A stretch of 64,000 nt of DNA from an uncultured Clostridia bacterium (GCA_934271235.1 CAKQQT010000009.1:36103-100102), one strand, 5' to 3'. Positions 25,876-34,431 are shown, counted from the first letter of the stretch. The notes: a model not told the origin generated them from the sequence alone. Made by a program: numbers and translations.

Positions 25876-26733
25876 ATGTACGAGACAAGAAGACTTAATG
25901 ACAAGAAAAAAGTTATTGTAACTGTAGCGTTGACCGGCGCTGTAACGACGAAAGCAGATAATGAGCATCTGCCTACACAGCCTGAAGAAATTGCTGCATC
26001 AGCACTTGCATGCTATCAGGCTGGTGCATCTGCAGTTCATATCCATGTGCGGGATGACGACGATAGTGCGAGCATGCGATTTGATAAATTTGAAGAGGTT
26101 GTTCATTTGATTAGAAATTCTGGTTGTCCGATCATTCTGAACCTAACATCTTCAGGTGGACAGGGATTCAATTGGGATGAAAGAATCCGACCGTTTCAAG
26201 AACTAAAACCAGAATTGGCATCCTTTGATGCTGGAACGATGAACTGGCTAAATAAAGTGGTTTTTATGAATGAACCAGAATTTTTGGAGCGTTGTGGAAA
26301 AGAAATGATTGAAGCAGGCGTAAAACCTGAGATAGAAGTTTTTGATATCGGAATGTTGAACACCGCGAAGTACTATCTTAGCAAAGGCGTTTTACAAGAA
26401 CCGGCACATTTTCAGCTGTGCCTAGGAGCGCCGGGAGGAATGGAAGCTACAACCGAAAATCTGGTATATTTGGTTAATCATCTTCCAGAAAAGTGTACCT
26501 GGAGTGCTTTTGGAATTGGAAAAGGTGCAAATGAGATCATGTTGGCAACCTTGGCTTTGGGTGGCAATATTCGCGTAGGCCTGGAGGATAATGTATATAT
26601 TAATGCAGGCCAGAAAGCGGAATCTAATGAACAGTTTGTCGAAAGAGTGAAGCGGATTGTGAAAGAATTAGGCAGAGAAATCGCGACACCAGATGAGGCC
26701 AGGATGATTTTAGGGCTTCAAAAGCAGAGATAG
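25876..26733 (+). CDS. Beta-keto acid cleavage enzyme (BKACE family, Kce-like), copy 1
   Basis: A zinc enzyme that condenses a 3-oxoacid with acetyl-CoA to give acetoacetate and a new acyl-CoA. The founding member is 3-keto-5-aminohexanoate cleavage enzyme of lysine fermentation. The 285-residue TIM barrel shows zinc ligands in AVHIHVRDD (His55, His57) and the glutamate in VGLEDNVY (about 237), plus LNLTSSGGQG and EIEVFDIGML. No other lysine fermentation genes are present, so the substrate is another 3-oxoacid. It is in the operon with the LarC-like gene. Confidence 0.9.
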   Translation: MYETRRLNDKKKVIVTVALTGAVTTKADNEHLPTQPEEIAASALACYQAGASAVHIHVRDDDDSASMRFDKFEEVVHLIRNSGCPIILNLTSSGGQGFNWDERIRPFQELKPELASFDAGTMNWLNKVVFMNEPEFLERCGKEMIEAGVKPEIEVFDIGMLNTAKYYLSKGVLQEPAHFQLCLGAPGGMEATTENLVYLVNHLPEKCTWSAFGIGKGANEIMLATLALGGNIRVGLEDNVYINAGQKAESNEQFVERVKRIVKELGREIATPDEARMILGLQKQR

Positions 26734-26757
26734 CAGTGCTCTGATTTACAAAATGGC

Positions 26758-26792
26758 GTTGCTTGTTTGCAACAATAAGTTGAATTTGCAAC
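26758..26792. promoter_or_regulatory. Tandem activator sites upstream of the cyclase operon
   Basis: GTTGCTTGTTTGCAAC (26758-26773) matches GTTGCA-N4-TGCAAC with one mismatch. GTTGAATTTGCAAC (26779-26792) follows at 21-base spacing and ends 51 bases before the -24 element. Confidence 0.78.
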
Positions 26793-26843
26793 AAAAATTT
26801 GAAAGTAAAAATGAAAATTGTTGAAAAACCATGTTTTCAATCT

Positions 26844-26859
26844 TGGCATACTCTTTGCT
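26844..26859 (+). promoter_or_regulatory. Sigma-54 promoter of the cyclase operon
   Basis: TGGCAT-ACTCT-TTGCT is nearly identical to the promoter at 20098. The cyclase start codon is 71 bases downstream. Confidence 0.82.
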
Positions 26860-26929
26860 ACTATATAAATTTTAAAGAAAAAGTTAACTATTTTCAAAAA
26901 CTATAAAACTATAAAAAGGAGAGATTATC

Positions 26930-27847
26930 ATGTCAGAAATCGCTGTAAGACACACACGTGAAGAGTGCTTTGCACACACAAATGATTGGAAGAAACCTTA
27001 TGACGGAAGTATCTTTGATATGTTCAAAGGTGGTTCGTTCGAACTGATCGACCTTTCTAACCCGTTTGGCAGAGGAAATCCGCTTTGGCCGTCCAACGGA
27101 GATTTCCATATTGACAGAGTGCAGCATATGCCGATGCACTACAGACTGCTGCAGACATTCAATGATTTCCATATGCATAACTCCACACACGCAGATTCGC
27201 CGGCTCACGTTATCCCAGAAAGCCCGTTCACGCATGAACTGCCGATTCAGAACTATTTCGGTGAAGCCGTTTGTCTGGATATCCCGAAAAAGAAATGGGA
27301 GCTCATCACCGTTGAAGATATCGAAGAAGCTGCAAAGAAAGTTCCGGGCGGCATCAAGGAAGGCGACTGGGTGCTGCTGAACACCGGTACACACAGACGT
27401 TGGGGAGAAAACGATGACTACTTCGCATACAGCCCTGGACTTTCTATCGATGGTGCAAAATGGTTCGTAGAACATCACGTAAGAGGCGTCGGCTTTGATA
27501 TGCAAGCAATCGACCATATCCTTTACACTTATGCTGCAGATCACGGACCTGGTCCATACGTTCCTCGTATCGTAGAAGAATATGAAGAACAGTTCGGACA
27601 TCCGGCGCTGGAAGATTTCCCGGAATGGGAACCTTGCCACGATATCTTAATGGCAAACAACGTTATGGGTATTGAAAACCTTGGCGGAGATCTGGATAAG
27701 GTTACGAACCAGAGATTCTTATTCTGCGCATTCCCGCTTCGTTGGTACATGGGTGACGGTACGATCGTTCGTGCGGTTGCATTCGTTCCGTCCGACAGAA
27801 TCGACAGAAGCGTTCCGGATAAAGAATATCCGTACGGCGTATACTAA
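26930..27847 (+). CDS. Cyclase-family metal-dependent hydrolase (kynurenine formamidase/isatin hydrolase superfamily)
   Basis: Members hydrolyse amides, imides or lactones using a divalent metal. The 305-residue protein carries the motif H-x-S-T-H-x-D-x-P-x-H at residues 83-93 (His83, His87, Asp89, His93). The usual glycine is replaced by serine. LLNTGTHRRWG and GVGFDMQAIDH match later conserved parts. It heads the third sigma-54 unit and is the natural candidate for ring opening of a cyclic substrate. The substrate is unknown. AAGGAGAG precedes the ATG. Confidence 0.85.
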   Translation: MSEIAVRHTREECFAHTNDWKKPYDGSIFDMFKGGSFELIDLSNPFGRGNPLWPSNGDFHIDRVQHMPMHYRLLQTFNDFHMHNSTHADSPAHVIPESPFTHELPIQNYFGEAVCLDIPKKKWELITVEDIEEAAKKVPGGIKEGDWVLLNTGTHRRWGENDDYFAYSPGLSIDGAKWFVEHHVRGVGFDMQAIDHILYTYAADHGPGPYVPRIVEEYEEQFGHPALEDFPEWEPCHDILMANNVMGIENLGGDLDKVTNQRFLFCAFPLRWYMGDGTIVRAVAFVPSDRIDRSVPDKEYPYGVY

Positions 27848-27884
27848 AATTTTTAAAAGGATAGGAAAATAAAGGAATAAATAA

Positions 27885-27988
27885 GGGGCCAGACATCAAA
27901 AAGTGCGAACTGTTCAGGGCAGTGAAAGTGAAATCGTGGCTCTGGACAGAAGCAGTGCAGGCTGCAGGCGATGTCAGGTCCCTTTTTT
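27885..27988 (+). ncRNA. Branched RNA structure ending in a terminator, between cyclase and dehydrogenase genes
   Basis: A 13-base outer stem (27885-27897 with 27970-27982, one mismatch) encloses an 11-base inner stem (27910-27920 with 27939-27949, including two G-U pairs) and a small GCAG/CTGC hairpin (27952-27965). Six T follow the outer stem. It may be a branched intrinsic terminator or a regulatory leader that controls read-through into the dehydrogenase gene. I recognise no known riboswitch class. Confidence 0.55.
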
Positions 27989-28000
27989 AAAGAGGCTACT

Positions 28001-28945
28001 ATGAATAAGAAAAAGAATATTGCGATCCTTGGCGCGGGAGTTATGGGGACAGGCATTGCCCAGCTTTTTGCGACCAAGGGATATCCGGTAACGATCATTT
28101 ACGTGTATGATGATATTGTCAGAGTGAAACCGATTGAAACCATGAAAGAAAACCTAAAGGTTCTTTGCGACAACGGTGTGATCAAGGAAGAAGAAATCCC
28201 TTCGATTTTAGAAAATGTAACGTGTACCGAAGATATGGAGGCAGCTGCCAAATCTGCAGATATTATCTTCGAATGCATTGTAGAAGACTTAGACACGAAA
28301 CAGGAGTACTTTAAAAAACTTGACGAGTTGTGTGCTCCGGAAACGATTCTGGCAACGAACACCTCCGTTATCAGTGTAACAGAAATTGCAGAGAAGTCAA
28401 TTCATAAAGAACGGATTATCGGAACACACTTCTGGAAACCGGCCTATATCATTCCGCTGGTTGAAGTTGTGAAAACCGAACATGTGTCTCAGAAAGTGGT
28501 AGACGAAACTTTTGAGTTGCTGAAAGAGGCAGGAAAAAAGCCGGTGATTGTTCAAAAAGATGTGCCGGGCTTTTTGGCAAACAGAATGCAGCATGCATTG
28601 TTCAGAGAAGCGATTTCGATTGTCGAGAAAGGCATTGCATCGCCTGCAGATGTTGACACTGCTATCAAATACGGTTTTGGCATGAGACTTGGCGTTATGG
28701 CACCGATGGAAGTGATCGATTCGGGCGGAATTGACTTAACATACAGCATCCATAAATACTTGTTCCCGAACATTGAAAACTCGACAACACCGTCACCATT
28801 ACTGAAAAAATTACTGGATGAAGGAGAACTTGGATTTAAGACAGGAGAGGGATTCCAAAAGTGGAGTCCGAATGCGATCCATCAATCTCAACAGAATTTG
28901 ATTGAAGGTTTGATCAAGGTCGAAAAAGCGCTTGACAGACTGTAA
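28001..28945 (+). CDS. 3-hydroxyacyl-CoA dehydrogenase-superfamily enzyme, perhaps acting on a free 3-hydroxyacid
   Basis: An NAD-dependent dehydrogenase of 314 residues with the Rossmann motif LGAGVMGTGIA and the two-domain 3HCDH layout. At the catalytic histidine, classical enzymes read H-F-F-N-P; here it is HFWKPAYIIPLVEVV, closer to carnitine and gulonate dehydrogenases of the same superfamily. That suggests oxidation of a free 3-hydroxyacid to the 3-oxoacid that BKACE would cleave. This is inference from the motif and neighbours. I chose ATG 28001 (AAAGAGG upstream), because the earlier in-frame ATG lies in the terminator stem. Confidence 0.85.
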   Translation: MNKKKNIAILGAGVMGTGIAQLFATKGYPVTIIYVYDDIVRVKPIETMKENLKVLCDNGVIKEEEIPSILENVTCTEDMEAAAKSADIIFECIVEDLDTKQEYFKKLDELCAPETILATNTSVISVTEIAEKSIHKERIIGTHFWKPAYIIPLVEVVKTEHVSQKVVDETFELLKEAGKKPVIVQKDVPGFLANRMQHALFREAISIVEKGIASPADVDTAIKYGFGMRLGVMAPMEVIDSGGIDLTYSIHKYLFPNIENSTTPSPLLKKLLDEGELGFKTGEGFQKWSPNAIHQSQQNLIEGLIKVEKALDRL

Positions 28946-28959
28946 ATATCGCTGCAGGA

Positions 28960-28985
28960 ACTCGCTTGTTTGTATGCAAGCGAGT
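28960..28985 (+). repeat. Stem-loop between dehydrogenase and thiolase genes
   Basis: ACTCGCTTG (28960-28968) pairs with CAAGCGAGT (28977-28985). Only a weak T content follows (CCTTCATT), so it is more likely a mRNA-processing or partial-termination hairpin than a strong terminator. Confidence 0.55.
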
Positions 28986-29029
28986 CCTTCATTATAGAAA
29001 GAAAGAATCGAAAGGAATGAAAACAGAAG

Positions 29030-30208
29030 ATGAGAAACGTAGTTATCGCAGCCGCCGCCAGAACTCCGATCGGAACCATCGGCGGACAATTTAAAACCAT
29101 TACATCCTTAGATCTATCCATTCCGGTTATGCAGGGCTTAGTCGAAAGAGCCGGCATTAACCCGGAGATCATCGACGATGTCATCTGGGGATGCAACTAC
29201 CAAAGAACCTATAAAGAAAACAATTTGGCCAGAGTTGCTCTGGTAAAGGCGGGCCTGCCGGTCACCGTACCGGGCATCACCATTCACAGAAACTGCACTT
29301 CTTCCATGTCTTCCATCCAGTTTGGCTTCTACCAGATCATGGTCGGCGAAGCAGACTGTATCATGGCCGGCGGCGCAGACAGCATGAGCACCGCACCGCA
29401 TATGGTATTTGACGCAAGATACGGCAAGAAATACGGCCATATGGAAATGCGGGATTCCATGTGGGATTCCCTCACCAACCTCGGAGTCGGACCGGCAATG
29501 GGTATCACCGCCGAGAACGTAGCAGACGAATATAACGTGACCAGAGAAGAAATGGATGCGTATTCTTTGCGGTCCCAGCAGAGAGCGGTTGCGGCCATCG
29601 ATGCCGGAAAGTTCAAAGACGAGATCATCCCGGTCACCGTTCACGGCAAAAAGGGGGATGTCACCTATGATACAGATGAATATCCGAGAAGAGACGCAAG
29701 TCTGGAGAAGCTGGCGAAACTGAAACCAACGTTCAAAGAAGACGGAAGAGTCACTGCAGGCAACGCATCCGGCATGAACGATGCGGCTTCCGGCGTGATC
29801 CTGATGAGCGAAGAAAAGGCAAAAGAGGTCGGCGCGCCGATCCTGGCAAGGATCGTATCGGTGGCAACGACCGGCGTCAGACCGGAAGTGATGGGGATCG
29901 GACCGATCAGCGCCTCCCAGAAAGCACTGAAAAAAGCAGGTCTGACCATTGAGGATATCGATCTGTTTGAGATCAATGAAGCCTTTGCGTCGCAGTGCAT
30001 CGCATGTGCGAAGACCTTAGGCATTGACGAAGAGAAGTTAAACGTCAACGGCAGCGGCATTTCCTTAGGTCATCCGGTCGGGGCAACGGGATCAAGATTG
30101 GTCGTCACCCTGCTGCATGAGCTGAAGAGACGCGGAGGCAAGTACGGACTGGCGTCCCTGTGCGCAGGCGGCGGCATGGGAACGACCGTGATCATTGAAG
30201 TGCTGTAA
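29030..30208 (+). CDS. Thiolase (acetyl-CoA acetyltransferase)
   Basis: It splits acetoacetyl-CoA into two acetyl-CoA, or the reverse. The 392-residue protein has the nucleophilic cysteine in the segment NCTSSMSS (about residue 89), NEAFA near 329, the catalytic GHPVGATGSR near 350 and the second cysteine in SLCAGGGMG near 383. It probably handles acetoacetate arising from the BKACE reaction, after activation to the CoA ester. Its stop and the next start share a base (TAATG). It is richer in GC than the genes before it. Confidence 0.94.
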   Translation: MRNVVIAAAARTPIGTIGGQFKTITSLDLSIPVMQGLVERAGINPEIIDDVIWGCNYQRTYKENNLARVALVKAGLPVTVPGITIHRNCTSSMSSIQFGFYQIMVGEADCIMAGGADSMSTAPHMVFDARYGKKYGHMEMRDSMWDSLTNLGVGPAMGITAENVADEYNVTREEMDAYSLRSQQRAVAAIDAGKFKDEIIPVTVHGKKGDVTYDTDEYPRRDASLEKLAKLKPTFKEDGRVTAGNASGMNDAASGVILMSEEKAKEVGAPILARIVSVATTGVRPEVMGIGPISASQKALKKAGLTIEDIDLFEINEAFASQCIACAKTLGIDEEKLNVNGSGISLGHPVGATGSRLVVTLLHELKRRGGKYGLASLCAGGGMGTTVIIEVL

Positions 30209-31524
30209 TGGATACAAAAAATACAGGCTTTCAATATGACAAGGACATTACAACCTGTCAAAGCGTAATATATGCTTTTCAAAACCTGATCATTTTTATG
30301 GCTTCTGCCGTAGTTATGCCGATCGTTGTAGGCTATGCCGTTGGCCTCAGTCAGATAGATGTTGCACAAATGCTGCAGAGGACTTTCTTCCTCTGCGGCA
30401 TTATGACACTGCTGCAGATAAAATGGGGGCATGGTTTTCCGATACAGGAAGGGCCCGCAGGGCTGTGGTCCGGTATGTTCCTTTCTCTTGCAGGGATAAC
30501 AAGCGCATCAGGAGGAGAGCTTACCGTTTTACGAAGAAATCTGGAATGTGCATTGCTCATCTGCGGTATCTACGTCATGCTGTTGGTATGTACGGGATTG
30601 ATCGATAGAATCGGAAGATATTTTACGCATACGATCAACGGTATCGTGATCATTCTGATGTCGCTGCAGATCAGCGCCAGTATTATGAAAGGATTTACCG
30701 GAAGCGAAAGTGATGATTCGGCGTTTAAAACAAAAAGTGTTTTGATCGGTATCTTTACGCTGCTGACTATTTTGCTGGTACTTAAGTGTGCCCACGGATT
30801 TTTACGGAGCATCGCGACGTTTATTGGTGTTGCTGCCGGATGGATATTGGCGGTTATCTTGGGAGTAGAGAATGAAACCTTGCTTACTGCAGAAAGGGCC
30901 ATGGAATTACCGGCAATCTTTGCCTGGGGCAAACCGAGTTTTGATCTTGGAATCACCATCACCTGTCTGATCGGCGCAACAGTGCTTTTATCCATGTGCT
31001 TTGCCAGCATTGACGGTATGGGAAAAACTTTGGGCGAAGAAACGACAAGACAGAAGATGCGAAGAGGCATCTTCTTTCACGGTCTGTCCGAGTGTCTGAC
31101 GGGGATTTATGCGACGATTGCCTTTATGCCTTATGTATCATCCATCGGTGTTCTGGAAATGACGAAAGTCGCAGCAAAAAAACCGTTCTATCTTGTATCG
31201 GGCTGTATGCTGCTCATGGGAATCTTCCCTGTGATAGGGATCTTTTTTTCAGGACTTCCAAGCTGTGTCGGAAACGGAGCTTTGTTGTCTATTTTTGCAA
31301 TGTGCCTGACACAGGGATGGCGTGAGATCATGCTGAGCGGATTTGGAAAGAAAGAGGAATATGTAACCGGGATCTCGATGATGATCGGCGTGGGGATCAT
31401 GTTTTTGCCCTCCGATACGTTTGACTATTTGCCGACTGCAGTTTCCTGCATTTTGTCAAATGGAATGATCACGGGAGTTTTTGCAGCTTTTTTGCTGGAA
31501 CGTTTATTAAAGGATTTTGAATAG
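30208..31524 (+). CDS. NCS2-family (xanthine/uracil permease-type) membrane carrier
   Basis: A 438-residue membrane protein with about 12 to 14 helices. It shows the NCS2 segment GPAGLWSGMF and the late GISMMIGVGIMFLP motif. Family members import uracil, xanthine, urate or ascorbate-like rings by cation symport. Placed in a catabolic unit between thiolase and 4-hydroxybutyryl-CoA dehydratase, it may import a heterocyclic substrate, which fits the cyclase-family hydrolase at the head of the unit. Coupled to thiolase by TAATG. Confidence 0.85.
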   Translation: MDTKNTGFQYDKDITTCQSVIYAFQNLIIFMASAVVMPIVVGYAVGLSQIDVAQMLQRTFFLCGIMTLLQIKWGHGFPIQEGPAGLWSGMFLSLAGITSASGGELTVLRRNLECALLICGIYVMLLVCTGLIDRIGRYFTHTINGIVIILMSLQISASIMKGFTGSESDDSAFKTKSVLIGIFTLLTILLVLKCAHGFLRSIATFIGVAAGWILAVILGVENETLLTAERAMELPAIFAWGKPSFDLGITITCLIGATVLLSMCFASIDGMGKTLGEETTRQKMRRGIFFHGLSECLTGIYATIAFMPYVSSIGVLEMTKVAAKKPFYLVSGCMLLMGIFPVIGIFFSGLPSCVGNGALLSIFAMCLTQGWREIMLSGFGKKEEYVTGISMMIGVGIMFLPSDTFDYLPTAVSCILSNGMITGVFAAFLLERLLKDFE

Positions 31525-31539
31525 ACAAGGAGAACCACT

Positions 31540-33018
31540 ATGGCATTCATGACAGGAGCTCAATATATCGAGAGCTTAAGAAAATTGAACACAAGGGTCT
31601 ACATGTTCGGCGAAAAGATCGACAACTGGGTCGATCATCCGATCATCCGCCCATCCATCAACTGCGTGGCAGTCACCTATGACCTGGCTCACGATCCGCA
31701 GTATGAAGACCTGATGACCGCGACCTCCCATCTGACCGGACATAAGATTAACCGCTTCGCGAACATCCACCAGAGCACCGAAGACCTCAAGAAAAAAGTC
31801 AAGATGCAGAGACTGCTCGGCCAGAAGACCGCATCCTGCTTCCAGCGGTGCGTCGGCATGGACGCGTTCAACGCGACCTACTCCACGACCTATGAGATCG
31901 ATGAGAAATACGGGACGCATTACCACGAAAACTTCAAGAAATTCCTCACCTACATCCAGGATAACGACCTGATCGTAGACGGCGCGATGACCGACCCGAA
32001 GGGCAACCGTGCATTGGCACCTCACGCACAGAAAGACCCGGATATGTTTGTCCGCATCAAGGAAAGAAGAGAAGACGGTATCGTGGTACGCGGCGCGAAA
32101 GTGCATCAGACCGGCTCCATCAACTCCCACTGGCATATCGTGATGCCGACACAGGCTATGCGGGAAGAAGACAAGGACTACGCAGTCTGCTTCGCATGTC
32201 CGTCTGACGCAGAAGGACTTTACATGATCTACGGCAGACAGTCCTGCGATACCCGTAAGCTGGAAGAGGGCGCGGATGTGGATCTCGGAAACAAGCAGTA
32301 CGGCGGACAGGAAGCTTTAGTTGTCTTTGACGATGTGTTTATTCCGAACGAATACATTTTCATGGCAGGCGAATATGACTTTGCGGGTATGCTGGTCGAA
32401 CGGTTCGCGGGCTTCCATCGGCAGAGCTACGGCGGCTGCAAGGTCGGCGTGGGCGATGTGGTCATCGGCGCGGCAGCGCTGGCAGCCGAATACAACGGCG
32501 CGGACAAGGCGTCCCACATCAAGGATAAGCTGATCGAAATGACGCATCTGAACGAGACGTTATATTGCTGCGGTATCGCTTGCTCTTCGGAGGGTCACGC
32601 GACCAAATCCGGCGGCTATATCATCGATCTGCTGCTGGCAAACGTGTGCAAGCAGAACGTAACGAGATTCCCGTATGAGATCGTCAGACTGGCGGAAGAC
32701 ATCGCAGGCGGCCTGATGGTAACGATGCCGAGCGAAAAAGATTTCAAGTCGGATCTTGCGGTCGGCAGGAACGGTGAGACGATCGGCGAGATCTGCAGCA
32801 AGTTCTTCGCGGCGAACACCGACAAGTGCACAACAGAAGACCGAATGAGAGTCTTAAGATTCCTGGAGAACATCTGTCTGGGCGCGGCGGCAGTCGGATA
32901 CCGGACAGAATCCATGCACGGAGCTGGCTCTCCGCAGGCACAGCGGATCATGATCCAGAGACAGGGCAACATCGAAGGCAAGAAAGAACTTGCTAAGGCG
33001 ATCGCCGGGATCAAATAG
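31540..33018 (+). CDS. abfD: 4-hydroxybutyryl-CoA dehydratase / vinylacetyl-CoA delta-isomerase, copy 1
   Basis: A FAD and [4Fe-4S] enzyme that dehydrates 4-hydroxybutyryl-CoA to crotonyl-CoA by a radical route. All four cluster ligands are present: Cys100 and Cys104 in SCFQRC, and His293 and Cys300 in FHRQSYGGC. They are offset by one from those of the Clostridium aminobutyricum enzyme. The length is 492 residues, normal for the family. By eye it is over three quarters identical to copy 2 at 43057, but it uses GC-rich codons. It is last in module A, with a strong terminator after it. No CoA-transferase is adjacent. Confidence 0.95.
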   Translation: MAFMTGAQYIESLRKLNTRVYMFGEKIDNWVDHPIIRPSINCVAVTYDLAHDPQYEDLMTATSHLTGHKINRFANIHQSTEDLKKKVKMQRLLGQKTASCFQRCVGMDAFNATYSTTYEIDEKYGTHYHENFKKFLTYIQDNDLIVDGAMTDPKGNRALAPHAQKDPDMFVRIKERREDGIVVRGAKVHQTGSINSHWHIVMPTQAMREEDKDYAVCFACPSDAEGLYMIYGRQSCDTRKLEEGADVDLGNKQYGGQEALVVFDDVFIPNEYIFMAGEYDFAGMLVERFAGFHRQSYGGCKVGVGDVVIGAAALAAEYNGADKASHIKDKLIEMTHLNETLYCCGIACSSEGHATKSGGYIIDLLLANVCKQNVTRFPYEIVRLAEDIAGGLMVTMPSEKDFKSDLAVGRNGETIGEICSKFFAANTDKCTTEDRMRVLRFLENICLGAAAVGYRTESMHGAGSPQAQRIMIQRQGNIEGKKELAKAIAGIK

Positions 33019-33048
33019 GGAGCCTGACGATAAGAAAGTGAACATCAA

Positions 33049-33101
33049 GAGGGCTGCGCCCTAACGGCTATTTTCCGTTAATGCGACAGCCCTCTTTTTT
33101 T
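33049..33101 (+). terminator. Intrinsic terminator after abfD copy 1
   Basis: GAGGGCTG (33049-33056) pairs with CAGCCCTC (33087-33094), with an inner AACGG/CCGTT hairpin and seven T after the stem. It lies between convergent genes. Confidence 0.85.
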
Positions 33102-34349
33102 CTATTTGTTTGCCGGTTCCCTCACGGCTACATAGCTTTCCAGATGCATTTTTTCCTTTTCACAATGAAAGCTAAAACCGATATTGTTTCCGGATGAGGT
33201 CGTAAATCCACAGTCTTGACGCTTGACGATCGTGAAGCCGGAGGCTTTCATCTGCGCAAGGAAAAACGGAAGAGAAAAATTCCGCGGAGAGCATTCAGGA
33301 TACTCCGACAGTAACTTTTTCATGGATCGGTTCCCATTTTCAAACCAAAAGTAGGTTCCGACGCATTTCGCGTCCTGCGTAAGATAAGGAGCTAAGTGCG
33401 GCATGAGAAAATCGTCCTGATAGAACTGGTGCTCATTGATCGCGAAAAAATCCAGATTCAGATCGACAATGCCTTTCCGCAGCGGGTAATTTTTTGAACT
33501 GTCGCATAAATAAAGGATCGGAAGCCTGCAGCCGTCTCGCTCGAGCAGATCTTTAAACATATGCAGAGTTTCCGGAAATTTGTCGACGACGATGTATTTT
33601 GCGTCCGGGCTCAGATTCCGATGATGATTGTGCAGATAAAACCATGCGTTGACATAGGTTTCCATGACCACCTTCCCGGAAAGATCCATCCGAGCCAGTG
33701 CGTCGCCCATAAAATTATAGGCCCGCTGGAACAGGGAGATCAACGAATCCGGCAGATCCTTGTAGACCTTGCGTTCCACATCGGGGACATCCTTTTCGCC
33801 GCGATACCCATTGGGCGTGATCAGAACGCCGTCATCGATCTGCGCTTGATATCCGCAGTCACAAGACAGCTGACCGGTATAAAGGAACTCCATATCCATG
33901 TTCACGTCCGCAATTTGAAGACTTTTCCCGCAATGTGGGCAGCAGAGCAGGCCGAGCATGGAAAGAGGCAGTCCGCTCCTTTTGACATGACGGTCATCTT
34001 CTTTTGACAGGGCATCGATCTGCATATCGAGATCCCTTATGATCTTTCCGTAGGTCCGCAGTTTCCCCATGATCTCGGCTCGTTTTGCCTGATAGATACG
34101 GAGCAATTCGATCCGATCCTGTGGGTTTCCGACTCCGGATATCCGATGAAGAGAAAGGATCCGATGGATCTCTTTCAGGGAATAGTCCATGGTTTTCAAC
34201 GAGAGGATCGTTTCCAGGTCGGAAAGGGTTTCCGCGTTGAAAACATATTGCGTGTTCTGTTTCGGCGGTACTAATAGACCGGAATTGATATAAAAGTAGA
34301 GCTTATCTTTGGATATGCCGTACTTACGGGATACTTCACCGATTTTCAT
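33102..34349 (-). CDS. MerR-family regulator fused to a zinc ribbon and a methyltransferase-like domain
   Basis: A 415-residue protein. Residues 1-70 are a MerR winged helix (KIGEVSRKYGISKDKLYFYINSGLL), followed by a coiled coil to about 115. Residues 134-185 hold a zinc ribbon (CCPHCG and CDCG) like those preceding RlmA-type methyltransferases. The last 220 residues resemble a class I methyltransferase, but the glycine-rich SAM loop is degenerate (KVVMETYVNAWFY). I infer a sensor domain derived from an enzyme. It is divergent from the hisD-like operon and has dyads at both promoters. Confidence 0.85.
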   Translation of the reverse strand: MKIGEVSRKYGISKDKLYFYINSGLLVPPKQNTQYVFNAETLSDLETILSLKTMDYSLKEIHRILSLHRISGVGNPQDRIELLRIYQAKRAEIMGKLRTYGKIIRDLDMQIDALSKEDDRHVKRSGLPLSMLGLLCCPHCGKSLQIADVNMDMEFLYTGQLSCDCGYQAQIDDGVLITPNGYRGEKDVPDVERKVYKDLPDSLISLFQRAYNFMGDALARMDLSGKVVMETYVNAWFYLHNHHRNLSPDAKYIVVDKFPETLHMFKDLLERDGCRLPILYLCDSSKNYPLRKGIVDLNLDFFAINEHQFYQDDFLMPHLAPYLTQDAKCVGTYFWFENGNRSMKKLLSEYPECSPRNFSLPFFLAQMKASGFTIVKRQDCGFTTSSGNNIGFSFHCEKEKMHLESYVAVREPANK

Positions 34350-34371
34350 GTTTCTGCACCTCCTCGGTGCT

Positions 34372-34401
34372 ATTATAGCAAAAACGTGGAGTTAACTCAA
34401 T
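34372..34401 (-). promoter_or_regulatory. Promoter and dyad of the MerR-fusion gene
   Basis: On the minus strand TTGAGT, 17 bases, then TATAAT (34372-34377). The dyad TGGAGTTAACTCAA (34387-34400) overlaps the -35 and spacer, suggesting autoregulation. GAGTTAACTC is a perfect 10-base palindrome. Confidence 0.75.
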
Positions 34402-34431
34402 GTTTTTGTTAAAACGGACGATTTTTTAGGG

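Noticed and set aside
25876..31524. A carnitine or gamma-butyrobetaine degradation cluster
   Set aside because: The dehydrogenase motif and BKACE recall carnitine breakdown, but no betaine carrier, CaiB-type CoA-transferase or acyl-CoA dehydrogenase is present.
25876..33018. The lysine fermentation (kam/kdd/kce/kal) pathway
   Set aside because: BKACE resembles Kce, but the aminomutases, 3,5-diaminohexanoate dehydrogenase and aminobutyryl-CoA lyase are all absent.
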